Source: Nocardioides panzhihuensis (GTDB lineage Bacteria > Actinomycetota > Actinomycetes > Propionibacteriales > Nocardioidaceae). Taken from it: a stretch of DNA of 64,000 nucleotides. A program made the translations under genes and the position numbers. Within the stretch, counting starts at the first letter, position 1. Each line of letters starts with the position of its first letter. Positions 37,901 to 47,641 of the stretch are shown here, in pieces. The stretch spans positions 4,131,501 to 4,195,500 of the forward strand of contig NZ_JACBZR010000001.1 in NCBI RefSeq assembly GCF_013408335.1, read 5' to 3'. The notes under the pieces were generated by a model that ran no database searches, was not told the DNA's origin, and was given only the letters and a program-made list of their open reading frames with translations.

Positions 37901-39196
37901 ATGAGCGCGCTCGAGCACCCCGGTCTCGTCTTTCGCAGTCTCGACCCGTTCGACGGGGACGATGCCCTGCTGAAGGGATGGTACGAAGCGACTCGACGTG
38001 GCTTCCACCAGACCCGAGGCAGCGACGACGGGCTGCAGGTCTGGCGCGACCACATCCGCGCCGACTCGGTGACGCTCCGAGGCGCATGGGCGGAGAGCTC
38101 GGAGTTCTCCTCCGCCACGATCCCGGTCGCGACCTTCTCGTCCTGGACGTCGCCGGTCAACGTCGGTGGCGGCGCCAGCCTGCCGGCTCTGCTGATCAGC
38201 GACGTGACCGTCTCCCCCACCCACCGGCGCCAGGGGCTGCTGCGCAAGCTGATGACCGTCGCACTCGCCGACGCGGTCGCCGCGGGGGTGCCGCTGGCGG
38301 CGCTGACCGTCTCGGAGGGTTCGATCTACGGTCGTTTCGGGTTCGGCACGGCCACACATCTGCGCCAGATCGAGGTCGATGTGACCTCGAAGTTCCGCTA
38401 CCGTCCGGAGGTCCCCGTCGACGATGGCTCGGTGACGCTGGTCGAGCCGGGCGAGGCGTGGAAGACGGTCGCCGAGATCTACGGCACCTTCCAGGAACGC
38501 ACCCGCGGGTCGGTCACCAGGCCACAGTTCTACGAGCCGTGGCTCTCCAGCGCCTACGACTTCGACGGCGACTCGAAGGGCGAGTCGAAGCAGCGGGCCG
38601 CGCTGCACCTGGACGCCTCCGGCACGCCCGACGGCTACGCGATCTACAAGACCGCCGACGAGCGCAACGACTCCGGACTGCGGATGGCGCGGGTCATCGA
38701 CCTGGTGGCCCTGACCCCGGCGGCCTATCTGCGACTGTGGCGATTCCTCGCCGACATCGACCTCGTCGAGCGGGTCATGTGGCGCAAAGCGCCGCTCCAG
38801 GACCCGCTCTACTGGGCGCTCGCCGAGCCGTTCGCGGTCAAGAGCGCCGAGCTCGACGACATGCTGTGGGTGCGCCTGCTCGACGTGCCGGCGGCCCTAC
38901 AGGCACGACCCTGGTACGCCGCGGGCGAGGTCGTCATCGGTGTCGACGACGCGCTCGGACACGCTGCCGGTGCCTGGCGGGTCGCGGTGAGGGACGGGGT
39001 CGCCGAGGTCACCCCGACCGACGCCACCCCCACCGTCGAGCTGGCCGCGGACACCCTCGGTGCCCTGTATCTCGGTGGCGTCGACGTCCGCACCCTGGTG
39101 GCGGCCGGCCGGATCACCGGCTCGCCCGAGGCGATCGAGACCTGGGCCGCGATGGCCGACGGCGGTCCGCCGCCCTACTGCATCACCGGTTTCTGA
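37901..39196 (+). CDS. Eis-like GNAT N-acetyltransferase
   Basis: A 431-residue acetyltransferase of the Eis group. The GNAT core contains LLISDVTVSPTHRRQGLLRKL (acetyl-CoA loop, quoted in part: SPTHRRQGLLRKLM). A second degenerate GNAT domain and an SCP2-like C-terminal domain (about 330-431, ending YCITGF) follow. Eis proteins acetylate amines such as aminoglycosides or lysines and end in a free C-terminal carboxylate used in catalysis; the terminal F matches that pattern. It stands 40 bases after the DUF4349 gene. Substrate here is unknown. Confidence 0.88.
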   Translation: MSALEHPGLVFRSLDPFDGDDALLKGWYEATRRGFHQTRGSDDGLQVWRDHIRADSVTLRGAWAESSEFSSATIPVATFSSWTSPVNVGGGASLPALLISDVTVSPTHRRQGLLRKLMTVALADAVAAGVPLAALTVSEGSIYGRFGFGTATHLRQIEVDVTSKFRYRPEVPVDDGSVTLVEPGEAWKTVAEIYGTFQERTRGSVTRPQFYEPWLSSAYDFDGDSKGESKQRAALHLDASGTPDGYAIYKTADERNDSGLRMARVIDLVALTPAAYLRLWRFLADIDLVERVMWRKAPLQDPLYWALAEPFAVKSAELDDMLWVRLLDVPAALQARPWYAAGEVVIGVDDALGHAAGAWRVAVRDGVAEVTPTDATPTVELAADTLGALYLGGVDVRTLVAAGRITGSPEAIETWAAMADGGPPPYCITGF

Positions 39197-39199
39197 GCC

Positions 39200-39640
39200 T
39201 CAGGGGCGTCCGGGCTCGGCGCCGATCAGGTCGATCCGGTCGCCGAGAAAGCGGTAGTGGTGCATCGCGTCCAACCTCGGTGCGTACGCATGCAGGCTGA
39301 TCGCCGGGCGGGAGCCGACGTTGCGTACGTCATGGACGTGACCGGCGTCGTGCGCCCGGGCGTCGCCGGGGCCGACGTCGGCGATCTGCAGGCCACCGAG
39401 CCAGTTGTGCTCGACCAGGCTGCCGGTGAGCACGGTGAACGCGGTGGTCGCGGTGCCGTGGTCATGGAAGCCGGTGCTGGCGCCCGGCGACCAGGCGATC
39501 AGCCAGATCTCGACCTCGTCGTCGCGGTGGAGCAGGTGGAACTCGCGGCCGGTCTCGGGCACCTGAACCCGCGCGAGCAGGTCGTCCTCGGCGTAAGTGC
39601 GGATGGCGTCCAGCAGAGGCTGTGTGGCAAGGGCGGTCAA
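39200..39640 (-). CDS. Cysteine dioxygenase family protein
   Basis: A 146-residue cupin enzyme that converts cysteine or a related thiol to the sulfinate. Iron ligands are in STGFHDHGTATTAFTVL (two His) and a third His in HDAGHVHDV. The TTG at 39640 is chosen because GGAGGAGG lies five bases upstream and the promoter at 39672-39699 places the transcript start just before it. A longer frame to 39739 overlaps that promoter. It is divergent from msrB, another sulfur-redox gene. Confidence 0.88.
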   Translation of the reverse strand: MTALATQPLLDAIRTYAEDDLLARVQVPETGREFHLLHRDDEVEIWLIAWSPGASTGFHDHGTATTAFTVLTGSLVEHNWLGGLQIADVGPGDARAHDAGHVHDVRNVGSRPAISLHAYAPRLDAMHHYRFLGDRIDLIGAEPGRP

Positions 39641-39671
39641 GGTGGCCTCCTCCAGAAGCGTCGTGAACTTA

Positions 39672-39699
39672 AGTATAGTAGATTGCTCGATTTTGGCAA
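39672..39699 (-). promoter_or_regulatory. Housekeeping-sigma promoter of the cysteine dioxygenase gene
   Basis: On the minus strand TTGCCA (39694-39699) is followed after 16 bases by TATACT (39672-39677). Both are close to consensus, in an AT-rich patch that stands out from its surroundings. The transcript should start near 39665, 25 bases before the TTG codon. Confidence 0.75.
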
Positions 39700-39737
39700 T
39701 GGAGTTGTGCTCCCACCTCAGACGTACCATTTCAACC

Positions 39738-40136
39738 ATGGGTTACAACGTGGAGAAGTCCGACGAGGAGTGGCGTGCAGAGCTGACGCCTGAGGAGTAC
39801 GCGGTGCTGCGCCAGGCGGGCACCGAGCGGGCGTTCACGGGCGAATACACCGACACCGAGGCCAAGGGCGTCTACTCGTGCAAGGCCTGCAAGGCCAAGC
39901 TCTTCGAGTCCGACACCAAGTTCCACTCCGGCTGCGGCTGGCCGTCGTTCTACCAGCCGATCAGCGACACGATCGAATACATCGAGGACAAGACCCACGG
40001 GATGGACCGGGTCGAGGTCCGCTGCGCCAACTGCGGCTCCCACCTCGGTCACGTCTTCCCCGACGGCTACGGCACGCCGACCGGCGACCGGTTCTGCATC
40101 AACTCGATCTCGATCTCCTTGGATGCGACTGAGTGA
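39738..40136 (+). CDS. msrB: Peptide-methionine (R)-S-oxide reductase
   Basis: A 132-residue MsrB that reduces methionine-R-sulfoxide in proteins. Zinc-binding cysteine pairs are in VYSCKACKAKLF and VRCANCGSHLGHVF. The catalytic Cys is in GDRFCINSISI, and the substrate region is HSGCGWPSFY. The start ATG at 39738 has no clear ribosome binding site, so the mRNA may be leaderless or weakly initiated. A hairpin at 40141-40165 follows the stop. Confidence 0.95.
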   Translation: MGYNVEKSDEEWRAELTPEEYAVLRQAGTERAFTGEYTDTEAKGVYSCKACKAKLFESDTKFHSGCGWPSFYQPISDTIEYIEDKTHGMDRVEVRCANCGSHLGHVFPDGYGTPTGDRFCINSISISLDATE

Positions 40137-40140
40137 GGTC

Positions 40141-40165
40141 GAGCGGCGAGCTTGCTCGTCCGCTC
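40141..40165 (+). terminator. GC-rich hairpin after msrB
   Basis: GAGCGG and CCGCTC form outer arms, with GAG/CTC pairing inside and a small bulge. It lies immediately after the msrB stop and would act as a weak intrinsic terminator. The following 40166-40320 contains further GCGC-rich short palindromes and no gene. Confidence 0.45.
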
Positions 40166-40320
40166 GCGCCGAGCGAGGGAGCGACCGCGCGCAGCGCGGA
40201 GCCTGACGACCAGGCCTGACCCGGCTGGCGTTGCGCCGTGACAGTTCGGATCGCGATGTGGTCAGGACCGAGAAACCTCGACCATCCCGGGCGTGACGCG
40301 GTGCTCGCCTCGGCGAACGG

Positions 40321-41085
40321 TCAGGCGCCGACCGAGTCGCGCCAGGAGACGAGGTCCTCGAGCGGCTTGAGGTCGTAGTCGGGACCGTTGACGCCGTAGG
40401 TGAACAACCTGGCGCCGGCGTCGTAGAGCGGCTTGGCGGCCTCCGCGCTGTCAGCGGCGGTCGAGATCTCGATCTCGTTCACGTCGCGGCCGATCGCCTC
40501 GCAGTGACCGGCGAGCACACCGCGCTTGCGCTCCAGGGTCTCCACGTCGGAGAAGGAGTGCCAGATGTCAGCGTGCTTGGCGACGTACTTCAGGGTCTTC
40601 TTCTCCCCGCCACCACCGATCAGGACGGGGATCTTGCGGGTCGGGGCGGGGTTGAGCTTCTCCCAGCGCGCCTCGATCTGCGGGAGGGCCTCGCCGAGGG
40701 CGTCGAGGCGGCCACCGGCGGTGCCGAACTCGTAGCCGTACTCGGTGTAGTCCCTCTCGAACCAGCCCGAGCCGATGCCGAAGACCAGGCGCCCACCGGA
40801 GATGTGGTCGACGGTGCGGGCCATGTCGGCGAGCAGCTCGGGGTTGCGGTAGGAGTTGCAGGTCACCAGGCAGCCGATCTCGGCGCGCGAGGTCTGCTCG
40901 GCCCACGCCGCGAGCATGGTCCACGCCTCGAAGTGCTTGCCGTCGGGCTCCCCGTAGAGCGGATAGAAGTGGTCCCAGTTGAAGATCACGTCGACACCGA
41001 TCTCCTCGGCGCGGCGCGCGGCGTCGCGGATCTGGTCGTAGTCGGCGTGCTGGGGCTGGATCTGGACTCCGATGCGGATCGTCAT
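40321..41085 (-). CDS. LLM-class F420-dependent oxidoreductase
   Basis: A 254-residue luciferase-like TIM-barrel enzyme. It has FNWDHFYPLYG near the N-terminus, LVTCNSYRNPELLADMART, the glycine-rich GRLVFGIGSGWFERDYTEYG and VLIGGGGEKKTLKYVAKHAD. These are typical of F420-dependent members rather than FMN enzymes. The ATG at 41085 gives MTIRIGVQIQPQ, matching the family. Substrate unknown. It stands alone, divergent from the uracil permease gene. Confidence 0.9.
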   Translation of the reverse strand: MTIRIGVQIQPQHADYDQIRDAARRAEEIGVDVIFNWDHFYPLYGEPDGKHFEAWTMLAAWAEQTSRAEIGCLVTCNSYRNPELLADMARTVDHISGGRLVFGIGSGWFERDYTEYGYEFGTAGGRLDALGEALPQIEARWEKLNPAPTRKIPVLIGGGGEKKTLKYVAKHADIWHSFSDVETLERKRGVLAGHCEAIGRDVNEIEISTAADSAEAAKPLYDAGARLFTYGVNGPDYDLKPLEDLVSWRDSVGA

Positions 41086-41188
41086 GTCCTCAACATTACG
41101 GAGCGTCTGGCCTTTGTCCACGCGTCAATCGGTCCTATCGTTCGGCAGGCGGCGGATCGTGCCGTACGAGAGCTGAAGAGGGTGCGAG

Positions 41189-42472
41189 ATGCGATTCGGT
41201 TGGGACCTGCACGAAGACGGCAAGAACGTACGAGACGGCGCGATCGTCAAGCCCGGCGAGCGGTTGAACTGGCCGCGGACCATCGGGTTCGGCGGCCAGC
41301 ACGTGGTGGCGATGTTCGGCGCCACGTTCCTGGTGCCTCTGCTGACCGGCTTCCCGCCGACCACGACGCTGTTCTTCTCCGGCCTCGGCACGCTGCTGTT
41401 CCTGCTCATCACGCGCAACCGGCTGCCCAGCTACCTCGGCTCCTCGTTCGCCTTCATCGCGCCGATCGGCGCCGCGATGGGTGGCGGCGGGATGGGAACG
41501 GCGCTCTTCGGCATCCTGATCACCGGCGCGCTGCTGGCCCTGGTCGGCGTGATCGTGATGGTCACCGGCACCGGCTGGATCGAGGCGCTGATGCCACCGG
41601 TGGTGACCGGTGCGATCGTCGCGCTGATCGGCCTCAACCTGGCCTCTGCTGCGACCAACAACGTGGTCGGTGGTGACCCGGCCAACCCGGACAACGGCGC
41701 GGTGCTGGTCGCGGCGATCACCCTGGCGACCGTGCTGATCGTCGCGGTCGCCTTCCGTGGTCTGGTCGCGCGGCTCTCGATCCTGGTCGGTGTCGTCGTG
41801 GGCTACGTGGCCGCGCTGATCACCGGCCAGATCGACACCTCGGCGTTCCAGGAGGCTGCCTGGTTCGGACTCCCCGACTTCGCCACGCCGACGGTGTCCT
41901 GGTCCGTCGTGCCCATGTTCCTGCCGGTCGTGCTCGTCCTCGTCGCCGAGAACGTCGGCCACGTACGCAGCGTCGCCCACCTCGCCGGCGACGACTCCAT
42001 CAACCGCGAGACCGGGCGGGCCCTCTTCGCCGATGGCCTCGCGACGACCATCGCCGGTGGCTTCGGCGGCTCGGCGACGACGACGTACGGCGAGAACATC
42101 GGCGTCATGACCGCGACCCGGGTCTTCTCCACGGCCGCCTACTGGGTGGCCGGTGTCGTCGCGATCCTGCTCTCGCTCTCCCCGAAGTTCGGGGCGCTGC
42201 TCAACACCGTCCCCGCCGGCGTGCTCGGCGGGATCACGGTCGCGCTCTACGGCCTCATCGGCCTGATCGGCATCCGGATCTGGCTCGACAACCGGGTCGA
42301 CTTCTCCCAGCCGGTCAACCAGTTCACCGCCGCCGTCGCCCTGGTCATCGGCATCGGCAACCTGACCCTGACCTTCGGCGACCTGACCTTCACCGGGATC
42401 GCCCTCGGCACCATCGCCGCGGTCGTGATCTACCACGGGATGAGCGCGCTGGCGCGCCTGCGTGGCCGCTGA
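41189..42472 (+). CDS. uraA: Uracil/xanthine permease (NCS2 family)
   Basis: A 427-residue nucleobase:proton symporter with about 14 hydrophobic segments. Typical regions are FGGQHVVAMFGATFLVPLLT, the YLGSSFAFIAPIGAA pore motif, LVLVAENVGHVRSV (with the substrate-binding Glu in AENVGH) and GGSATTTYGENIGVMTATRV. It imports uracil or a similar base. The symbol is by family resemblance; other NCS2 substrates remain possible. Standalone gene. Confidence 0.88.
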   Translation: MRFGWDLHEDGKNVRDGAIVKPGERLNWPRTIGFGGQHVVAMFGATFLVPLLTGFPPTTTLFFSGLGTLLFLLITRNRLPSYLGSSFAFIAPIGAAMGGGGMGTALFGILITGALLALVGVIVMVTGTGWIEALMPPVVTGAIVALIGLNLASAATNNVVGGDPANPDNGAVLVAAITLATVLIVAVAFRGLVARLSILVGVVVGYVAALITGQIDTSAFQEAAWFGLPDFATPTVSWSVVPMFLPVVLVLVAENVGHVRSVAHLAGDDSINRETGRALFADGLATTIAGGFGGSATTTYGENIGVMTATRVFSTAAYWVAGVVAILLSLSPKFGALLNTVPAGVLGGITVALYGLIGLIGIRIWLDNRVDFSQPVNQFTAAVALVIGIGNLTLTFGDLTFTGIALGTIAAVVIYHGMSALARLRGR

Positions 42473-42514
42473 GAGCTAGCCACTCCCTCGAACGCGCGGA
42501 GCGGGCGACCTGCG

Positions 42515-43501
42515 TCACCTCGGGCGCTGCCCCTCGCCGAAGAGCGCGGCCTCCATGTCGACGGCGTACGGTTGCTCCCACTCGGCAAGATTGACGACGA
42601 CGAACGGTGTCCCGTCGGGTAGCAGCACGTTCACCTCGTCCATCAGCCGACGGAGCCCCTTCGCGGCGCCGCTGCTGCCGCGGCCGTCCTGGGCCTCCAG
42701 CCAGCCGGCTGCCTTCTCGACCACGTCGGCCGGCTCCAAGATCACCCGAACGTGCGGATCCTCTGGCCACGACACGTCCGCCATCGTGCACGTGCGGAAG
42801 CCGGTGAACATCAGCCTGCTCCGCGAAAGGTCCACCCGCCGCATCGCGACCGACTCCTGCTCGGGGAACGGCAGGTCGCGTGCCAGACCCGAGCGCTTGC
42901 CGTCGAAGATCACCTCGCTCAGGTCGGTGGCGAACGTCGTGTCGCTGATCGAGCAACGGTAGAACTCGGTGCCCTTCATCTTGGTGTCGGTGAAGGTGCA
43001 CCCGGTGATCGCGACCCCGGACCACATCCGACGACCGAGCTTGGCCTTGCTGAAGTCGACGTCGATCCACGTTGGCCACGAGTCGGCCGTCGCTCCGCCC
43101 ACGGTGGCCTGGTGCAGATCAGCACCGACGAGGCTCGTCCGACTGCACTCGACCCCCAGCAGACGGGAGTTCTTCAGGCTCGTCTGGTCGAGGATGCAGT
43201 CCTCGACCACGACGTCGAAGAACCACAGACCCGAAAGATCTGCGTACGTCAGGTCGAGACCGCTCCAGCGCACGCCCCGCAGCTCGCGCACGTCACCCGC
43301 AGGAAACGTCGGCAGGCCACGCAGATCGACGCGCCCGTCGAGCGTCCCGATGCCCTCCGGCAGCGGCGCCGCCGTGTCCGACAGCCAGCGCACAGCAGCC
43401 GCGGCCAGCCCAGGCTGATCCTTCCAGCGCTGCGTGACCTGCGTCCTACTCACGTGGAGCGTCCAGCTCGCGTATATCTGGTGTCGGCCCAGCATGTGCA
43501 A
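42515..43501 (-). CDS. Pentapeptide-repeat protein
   Basis: A protein of about 328 residues with a central beta-helix of pentapeptide repeats (about 75-230). Repeats include LDLTYADLSGLWFF, SRTSLVGADLHQATVGG, CTFTDTKMKGTEFY and CSISDTTFATDLSEV. The C-terminal 90 residues are helical with no recognised domain. Pentapeptide proteins can mimic DNA or act as scaffolds; no specific target can be given. The start could be ATG 43501 or GTG 43453 (VSRTQVTQRWKDQ). It lies just beyond the Rhs immunity candidate on the same strand. Confidence 0.78.
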   Translation of the reverse strand: MHMLGRHQIYASWTLHVSRTQVTQRWKDQPGLAAAAVRWLSDTAAPLPEGIGTLDGRVDLRGLPTFPAGDVRELRGVRWSGLDLTYADLSGLWFFDVVVEDCILDQTSLKNSRLLGVECSRTSLVGADLHQATVGGATADSWPTWIDVDFSKAKLGRRMWSGVAITGCTFTDTKMKGTEFYRCSISDTTFATDLSEVIFDGKRSGLARDLPFPEQESVAMRRVDLSRSRLMFTGFRTCTMADVSWPEDPHVRVILEPADVVEKAAGWLEAQDGRGSSGAAKGLRRLMDEVNVLLPDGTPFVVVNLAEWEQPYAVDMEAALFGEGQRPR

Positions 43502-43570
43502 GGCATCATCATCGCCCCAACCTCAACGCCCGAGATAAAGGTGGACCCTACGTGCGACTGAAAACGCGGT

Positions 43571-43879
43571 TCACTCCAGAAGAGCGTCTGCGATCAGTTG
43601 TTGTAGCTCATACGCTGCTTCGTCGATCTGCGATGCCTGCGAACTGCCGCGCTCTCGGTATGCGGCGGCATTCGCCTCGGTCGCCGGGAACATCTCAATC
43701 AGCAGGGCAGCGACAGACTTGGGCACTCGCTCCTGCGCTGACCACTCATCCTTGAGAGCTGCAAGAGCGGCCTTCACAGATTCCAGGGCGTCCGGATTCA
43801 GACCGTTTCCCTCCCAGAGGGAGGTGTCGAAGGCTGCCCATGCCTCGAAGAGCTGGTCTGTTGGGGTCTTGTCAGTCAT
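43571..43879 (-). CDS. Candidate immunity protein for the Rhs toxin
   Basis: A 102-residue acidic, probably all-helical protein (TDQLFEAWAAFDTSLWEGNG...EAAYELQQLIADALLE) with no recognised domain. Its ATG at 43879 overlaps the Rhs gene stop in the arrangement TGATG, so it is translated with the toxin. Position immediately after the variable toxin tip is the classic place of a cognate immunity gene. Base composition is visibly less GC-rich than the flanking genes, as is the toxin tip. Function is inferred from context only. Confidence 0.62.
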   Translation of the reverse strand: MTDKTPTDQLFEAWAAFDTSLWEGNGLNPDALESVKAALAALKDEWSAQERVPKSVAALLIEMFPATEANAAAYRERGSSQASQIDEAAYELQQLIADALLE

Positions 43880-46800
43880 CACGGTCCTCCACGTACCCAG
43901 GTTATAGCCTCAGCAGGGATGTGCCCGGTGAGCAGGACCTCCTGCGAAGACTTCGTTCGGTTGATCGCTGTGAACCCGCGGATGTCATGCGTGTTTCGCC
44001 CAGCGTCGGTTGAAAGGTCGAAGATCTGCGATGGATCCAGCTTGCTGAGATCGATCGCAACGACGCACTCACTTGCCCATTGGGACTCCAGCGCCACCTG
44101 TCGACTCCGGGTCGTCGAGATGAACTGTGATCTCCAGGTCGGCTTGCTGCCGTGCAGTACGTGCCCAGAAGGCTTGTAGGTGGCATCCGGGTTCTTTGCA
44201 TCAAGGCCACGAGACGGATCCTCGTCGTCACGTAGGTTTCTATAGACCACGTCCCTGCATTCCTCCCCCTGGAGCCCTGCGGGGTCGGACCAGGTGGTCG
44301 GATTGTGGACGTAGTTGTTTGGGTTCGGAGCGGGCGCGAGGCCGAGCGGGTCCTGGCTGAGATAGCGCCCAGTTCTGGGGTCGTAGTAGCGGTGGTGGTT
44401 GTAGTGAAGGCCGCTCTCGGCATCGGCGTACTGCCCGGCAAACCGAAGAGGTGTCGGCGATTCCTCATCGCCAGCTCCCCAGATGGTGCGTTGGGCGTGC
44501 CAATGAAGGTCACCGTCGGGTGTGACCAATTCTGCGGGCGCGCCAGCAAGATCTGTGACGATCGAGTAGAAGCGGGCATCGACATCGGCTTGGGAGAGCT
44601 CGTCGCCCACCTCGCCGCGAAGCTCGACCTGGGCCAGCGGTTCGTAGCCTTGGTACGTCCAGGAAAGAGTGTCACCACCAGTATCTCCACCGGAGCCAGT
44701 CTGCTCGAGGAGAGTGCTCCCTGCCCACGCAAAGTGCGTGGTCTCGGCGACTGTGCCATCGGAGGCGTGGCGGCGCTTGGCAACGCGACGACCGAGGGCG
44801 TCGTACAGATAGGACCAGACCGTTCCGTCGGGGGTGCGAAGCGTGGTCAGGTGGTCTTCGGCATCCCATTCGTAGAGCCAGGTTTCAGCTTTTTGGGAGA
44901 TCCTGGTGCGGGTGTGCCTCGTCAGGCGGCCCTGCCCGTCGTAGGAGTATCGATCCCGGCCGGAACGAGTGAGCAACGTGCCCGTGTACTCACGACGTTC
45001 TGCATCGTCTCCACCCGTGGCCGCGCTAGTGATGTTGCCGAGCGGGTCGTATGCATAGCGCTCTGACCTCGAGCCATCGAGTGCAACCGTCGTGATCCGA
45101 TCGGCGAGGTCGAGTTCGAATCGGCGAGCGCCGGTGAGGCGGTCTTCAACACCGACGAGCCGGCCAGCGGACTCGTAGGTGTACGTGCGCTCCTGGAGCA
45201 CATCGGACGGCCTTGAGGCGCCAGGCCCCGCACCTAGGTCAACAGAGGTGCGGTTCAACCTCTGAGTCAGCGGCTGCCCCAGCAGATCCCAGGTCTGCTC
45301 GAGCACCAGAGCGCCGGCGCTACGCCTGGTCTCGCGGCCGGCGACGTCGCGCTCGAAGGTGATCTGCTGACCCGCGAAGGTCACAGACTCCGGCTCCGCT
45401 CCCATCCCGTAGGCCCACGTGGTCTCCACACCTGCTGGGGTGACCCTGTATTCCGGGCGCCCGATGGCGTCGTACGCGGTGGTGACGGTGCGACCGTTGA
45501 CTGACTCGGCCAGCACACGACCGAGCGGGTCACGTCGCAGCACCAGGTCAACCTCAGGGCCGGCGGCCCGCAGCAGCCTACCCACCGGGTCGTAGGCCAG
45601 CTCAGTGGTGATCCCATCGGCGTCGCTGCGCACGACGTTACCCAGTTCGTCGTAGGCGAAGTGCATCCGCTGGCCGACGCCGTTGATGCGACCGGTGACC
45701 TGCCCAGCGGCGTCGTACTCGTATGCCAACGTGGACCCGTTGTAGTCGGTCTCTGTCCGGAGGCGGCCCGCTTCGTCGTAGGTATAAAGCCAGGACTCAC
45801 CTCGCGGGTTGGTGACGCTAGTCAGGCGCAACTCGGGGTCGTAGGCGTACAGCGTGGTCGACCCATCGGGGGTGGTGACCTCGGCGGGCATGTCGAAGTG
45901 GGTAAACGTGGTCGTGGTGGTGTGTCCGACCGGGTCGGTGTAGGAGGCTGGATTGCCCTCGCTGTCGTACGTCCAGGACTCGGTAGAGCCGTCAGGGAGT
46001 CGACGGGAGGCGAGTTCGCCTCCCACTGTCCAGGAGTATTCCGTGCGTGCACCCAGTGCATCCGTGCTGGCAATAACTCGGCCGAAGTGATCGCGGTAGA
46101 ACTCATTGACTGCTCCGTCGGGCTCGACCACCCGCCACGGCAGACCAGCCGGGTCGTTCTCGATGCTGCGCACCCGACCGAGCGCATCGATGATTGTGGC
46201 CAGGTGCCCATCGCCGTCGTAACCGAACGCCGTGGTATCCCCGGTCGCATCGGTGATCGAGGTGCGTCGGCCGGCGTCGTCGTAGCCGAACGTCGTCGCT
46301 GATCCATCAGGCAGGACCTGACGCGCAAGACGCGGCCCGGCGATCGTGTCGACCCACTCCATGATCGCCTGGCTGCCATCAGGACGGGTCACCATGGTGA
46401 GGTTCCCGGCTGCGTCGTAACCGAAGGTGGTCCGCCGTCCAAGCGCGTCCGTCCGCGCTAGCAGCCGGTTCTGCTCGCTCCACTCGGAGCGGGTCGCGCC
46501 GCCGAGCGGGTCGATCGTGGCGATAACCTGGAAGCGGGCATTGATCTTGAACGTCGTGGTGAGCTCGCGCGAGTCGGTGACCCGAGTCTCACGCAGACCG
46601 CTCGCGTTGGGCTCGCCATATTCGAAGGTGTTGCGCATGACCCCATCGGAGCCACCCTGGCTCACACAGCGGCCCTGGGCGTCGTAGACATAGTCGTAGA
46701 AGGTCCCATTGCGGTCGACCCACCGGGTGATGCGGTGGTGTTCGTAGCCGAACTCCAACTCCACACCGGAGTCATTGAGGATCCCGACCAGGTCGCCGTG

Positions 46801-47631
46801 ATCGTCGTAGCGGTAGCCCTTCACCTGCATCGGGTCGCTGCCGTCAGGACGGGTCACGCTCAGACCGGTGATCCGGTGCCCGGCCGTGGCCACCTGCACG
46901 CGATACCCGGAACTGTGGGTGACCTCCGCGGGCGCACCCTGCTCGTCACGAGCGAACCGGATCCAATCGCCCGAGGCGTTCGTGATCGACGTCAGCCAAG
47001 CGGTGCCACCCGCATCGCTGGGGGTGTAGTGGCGGGTCTCCCCGGTCGCCGCGTCGAGCAGACGGTATTCGCCGGCCTCGCTGACGTGAAGCCGCAGTGC
47101 CCCACCCGCGACCGGTCGGGCGTCCTGGCCGGCCGTCAGGTTCTTGAAGACGTGCGCTCTGGTGTCAGCAGCCACCACGACCGCTGAACGCCGACCAACC
47201 ACATCGGTGTGGACATCGATCCGCTCGTCGAAAGTGGAGGACCATGAGGGACCGAACCAATGACCATAGGTCCAGTCGCTCGAATGCTTCCGGCTCAGGA
47301 TCAGCGGGAGGTCACCCGGGAGCGTCAGGTCGGTCTGCTGCAGAAAAACTGCGCCCGTGGCCACGTCGACCGGGTCACCACAACCTTGCTGGTCACGGCT
47401 TCCGTCTTTGTTCGTACCGCTCTTGTCCGAGGGCAAGCTGTCGGTCCGACCGGGCTTGTCGGAGCCGGACCTGGCCATATCGCTGTCCAGGTCGCGGCGA
47501 GCTTCCGCCTGCTTCCGGATCCCGTCGGCGACATCGTCGGCATTCTTCTTCAACGCCTGTCCGACGTCGCTGACAGTCTTGGTCGCCGCCTCGCGGAGCT
47601 CCTCGACGACGTCATCCATCTTTCTGGCCAT
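43879..47631 (-). CDS. Rhs polymorphic toxin with predicted ADP-ribosyltransferase C-terminus
   Basis: A 1250-residue Rhs protein. The N-terminal 80 residues are helical and charged, then a DUF6531-like segment (GCGDPVDVATGAVFLQQTDL, about 83-170). More than a dozen YD repeats make the shell, and the core ends near 1062-1120 with RFAGQYADAESGLHYNHHRY and DPLGL. The variable tip (1125-1250) has VVYRNL (R1131), QFISTTRS (S1172) and SSQEVLLTG (E1231). This fits an R-S-E ADP-ribosyltransferase fold. It follows a WXG-like carrier gene by 10 bases, implying type VII export, and precedes a likely immunity gene. Confidence 0.86.
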   Translation of the reverse strand: MARKMDDVVEELREAATKTVSDVGQALKKNADDVADGIRKQAEARRDLDSDMARSGSDKPGRTDSLPSDKSGTNKDGSRDQQGCGDPVDVATGAVFLQQTDLTLPGDLPLILSRKHSSDWTYGHWFGPSWSSTFDERIDVHTDVVGRRSAVVVAADTRAHVFKNLTAGQDARPVAGGALRLHVSEAGEYRLLDAATGETRHYTPSDAGGTAWLTSITNASGDWIRFARDEQGAPAEVTHSSGYRVQVATAGHRITGLSVTRPDGSDPMQVKGYRYDDHGDLVGILNDSGVELEFGYEHHRITRWVDRNGTFYDYVYDAQGRCVSQGGSDGVMRNTFEYGEPNASGLRETRVTDSRELTTTFKINARFQVIATIDPLGGATRSEWSEQNRLLARTDALGRRTTFGYDAAGNLTMVTRPDGSQAIMEWVDTIAGPRLARQVLPDGSATTFGYDDAGRRTSITDATGDTTAFGYDGDGHLATIIDALGRVRSIENDPAGLPWRVVEPDGAVNEFYRDHFGRVIASTDALGARTEYSWTVGGELASRRLPDGSTESWTYDSEGNPASYTDPVGHTTTTTFTHFDMPAEVTTPDGSTTLYAYDPELRLTSVTNPRGESWLYTYDEAGRLRTETDYNGSTLAYEYDAAGQVTGRINGVGQRMHFAYDELGNVVRSDADGITTELAYDPVGRLLRAAGPEVDLVLRRDPLGRVLAESVNGRTVTTAYDAIGRPEYRVTPAGVETTWAYGMGAEPESVTFAGQQITFERDVAGRETRRSAGALVLEQTWDLLGQPLTQRLNRTSVDLGAGPGASRPSDVLQERTYTYESAGRLVGVEDRLTGARRFELDLADRITTVALDGSRSERYAYDPLGNITSAATGGDDAERREYTGTLLTRSGRDRYSYDGQGRLTRHTRTRISQKAETWLYEWDAEDHLTTLRTPDGTVWSYLYDALGRRVAKRRHASDGTVAETTHFAWAGSTLLEQTGSGGDTGGDTLSWTYQGYEPLAQVELRGEVGDELSQADVDARFYSIVTDLAGAPAELVTPDGDLHWHAQRTIWGAGDEESPTPLRFAGQYADAESGLHYNHHRYYDPRTGRYLSQDPLGLAPAPNPNNYVHNPTTWSDPAGLQGEECRDVVYRNLRDDEDPSRGLDAKNPDATYKPSGHVLHGSKPTWRSQFISTTRSRQVALESQWASECVVAIDLSKLDPSQIFDLSTDAGRNTHDIRGFTAINRTKSSQEVLLTGHIPAEAITWVRGGP

Positions 47632-47641
47632 CGAAGGTCTC

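Noticed and set aside
40137..40320. GC-rich palindromic cluster as a mobile repeat
   Set aside because: Only short local palindromes are visible, and the same long unit is not repeated elsewhere in the window.
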